6,404 nucleotides of DNA from the NCBI GenBank assembly GCA_016926135.1, contig JAFGPH010000666.1, positions 1-6,404 of the forward strand, in the 5' to 3' direction. The notes beneath the pieces are model-generated. The model made no database searches and was not told the DNA's origin. It saw nothing but the letters and a program-made list of their open reading frames with translations. The position numbers and the translations under genes were made by a program. The stretch comes from Deltaproteobacteria bacterium (GTDB lineage: Bacteria; Desulfobacterota; DSM-4660; Desulfatiglandales; HGW-15). This document shows, in pieces, positions 6,324 to 6,404 of the stretch (position 1 is the first letter of the stretch; each line of letters opens with the position of its first letter).

Positions 6324-6404
6324 CTATTCCTCTTCCTCATCCAGAACGATGTCGTCCCGCTCGTACTGGGCGTCCCTCAGCTCGTGGGCCTTGGCCACCT
6401 CCTC
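6324..6404 (-). CDS. C-terminal end of a convergent gene, product unknown
   Basis: On the minus strand an open frame enters from the right edge and ends at TAG (complement of 6324-6326) after 26 visible codons. The tail is highly charged: EEVAKAHELRDAQYERDD, then IVLDEEEE. Support comes from the strong minus-strand terminator just beyond the stop, the mostly G/C third codon positions and the convergent layout. I do not recognise the family; acidic tails of this kind occur in many unrelated cytoplasmic proteins. The start and most of the gene lie outside the window. Confidence 0.6.
   Translation of the reverse strand, partial: EEVAKAHELRDAQYERDDIVLDEEEE

Noticed and set aside
1..6404. CRISPR arrays, insertion sequences, tRNA or rRNA genes
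   Set aside because: I found no regular short repeats, transposase-like frames, terminal inverted repeats or tRNA-like folds.

Overview
The window looks like chromosomal DNA of an anaerobic bacterium, most plausibly a sulfate reducer or syntroph of the Deltaproteobacteria/Desulfobacterota type. This rests on gene content only: HdrA-type electron-bifurcation proteins, an MvhD subunit, both methylenetetrahydrofolate reductase subunits (MetV and MetF) of the Wood-Ljungdahl methyl branch, and G+C-rich, tightly packed genes with strong Shine-Dalgarno sites. No marker gene fixes the taxon.

Layout, left to right: (1) the 3' part of a very large HdrA-like flavo-iron-sulfur protein (2-2551, + strand, cut by the window edge) containing two HdrA units in tandem; (2) an MvhD gene (2548-2982) that overlaps the hdrA stop by ATGA and has an in-frame TGA at codon 17, exactly where the family has a cysteine, followed at once by a bacterial SECIS-like hairpin, so I read it as a selenoprotein; (3) a 127-base gap with a weak hairpin plus T5 run; (4) metV (3110-3778) and metF (3775-4710), overlapping by ATGA; (5) a single-domain CheY-like response regulator (4820-5200); (6) a 339-residue protein made of aspartokinase-type ACT repeats without a kinase (5241-6260); (7) a hairpin with a T-run on the minus strand (6264-6296) and the C-terminal end of a convergent minus-strand gene (6324-6404).

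Working together: MvhD is the [2Fe-2S] adaptor that passes electrons into HdrA, HdrA is the flavin platform that can split or merge electron pairs, and MetVF reduces methylene-tetrahydrofolate to methyl-tetrahydrofolate, or the reverse when acetyl units are oxidised. Linkage of metVF with hdr and mvhD recalls the hexaheteromeric MetVF-HdrABC-MvhD complex reported from Moorella thermoacetica. The inference is that MetVF here is wired to an HdrA-MvhD module. HdrB and HdrC are not in the window and could lie upstream. The response regulator and ACT protein may be regulatory companions, but only position supports that.

The main hidden feature is the selenocysteine codon: a standard gene call would start MvhD at the internal ATG (2629) and lose the N-terminal cluster-binding motif.
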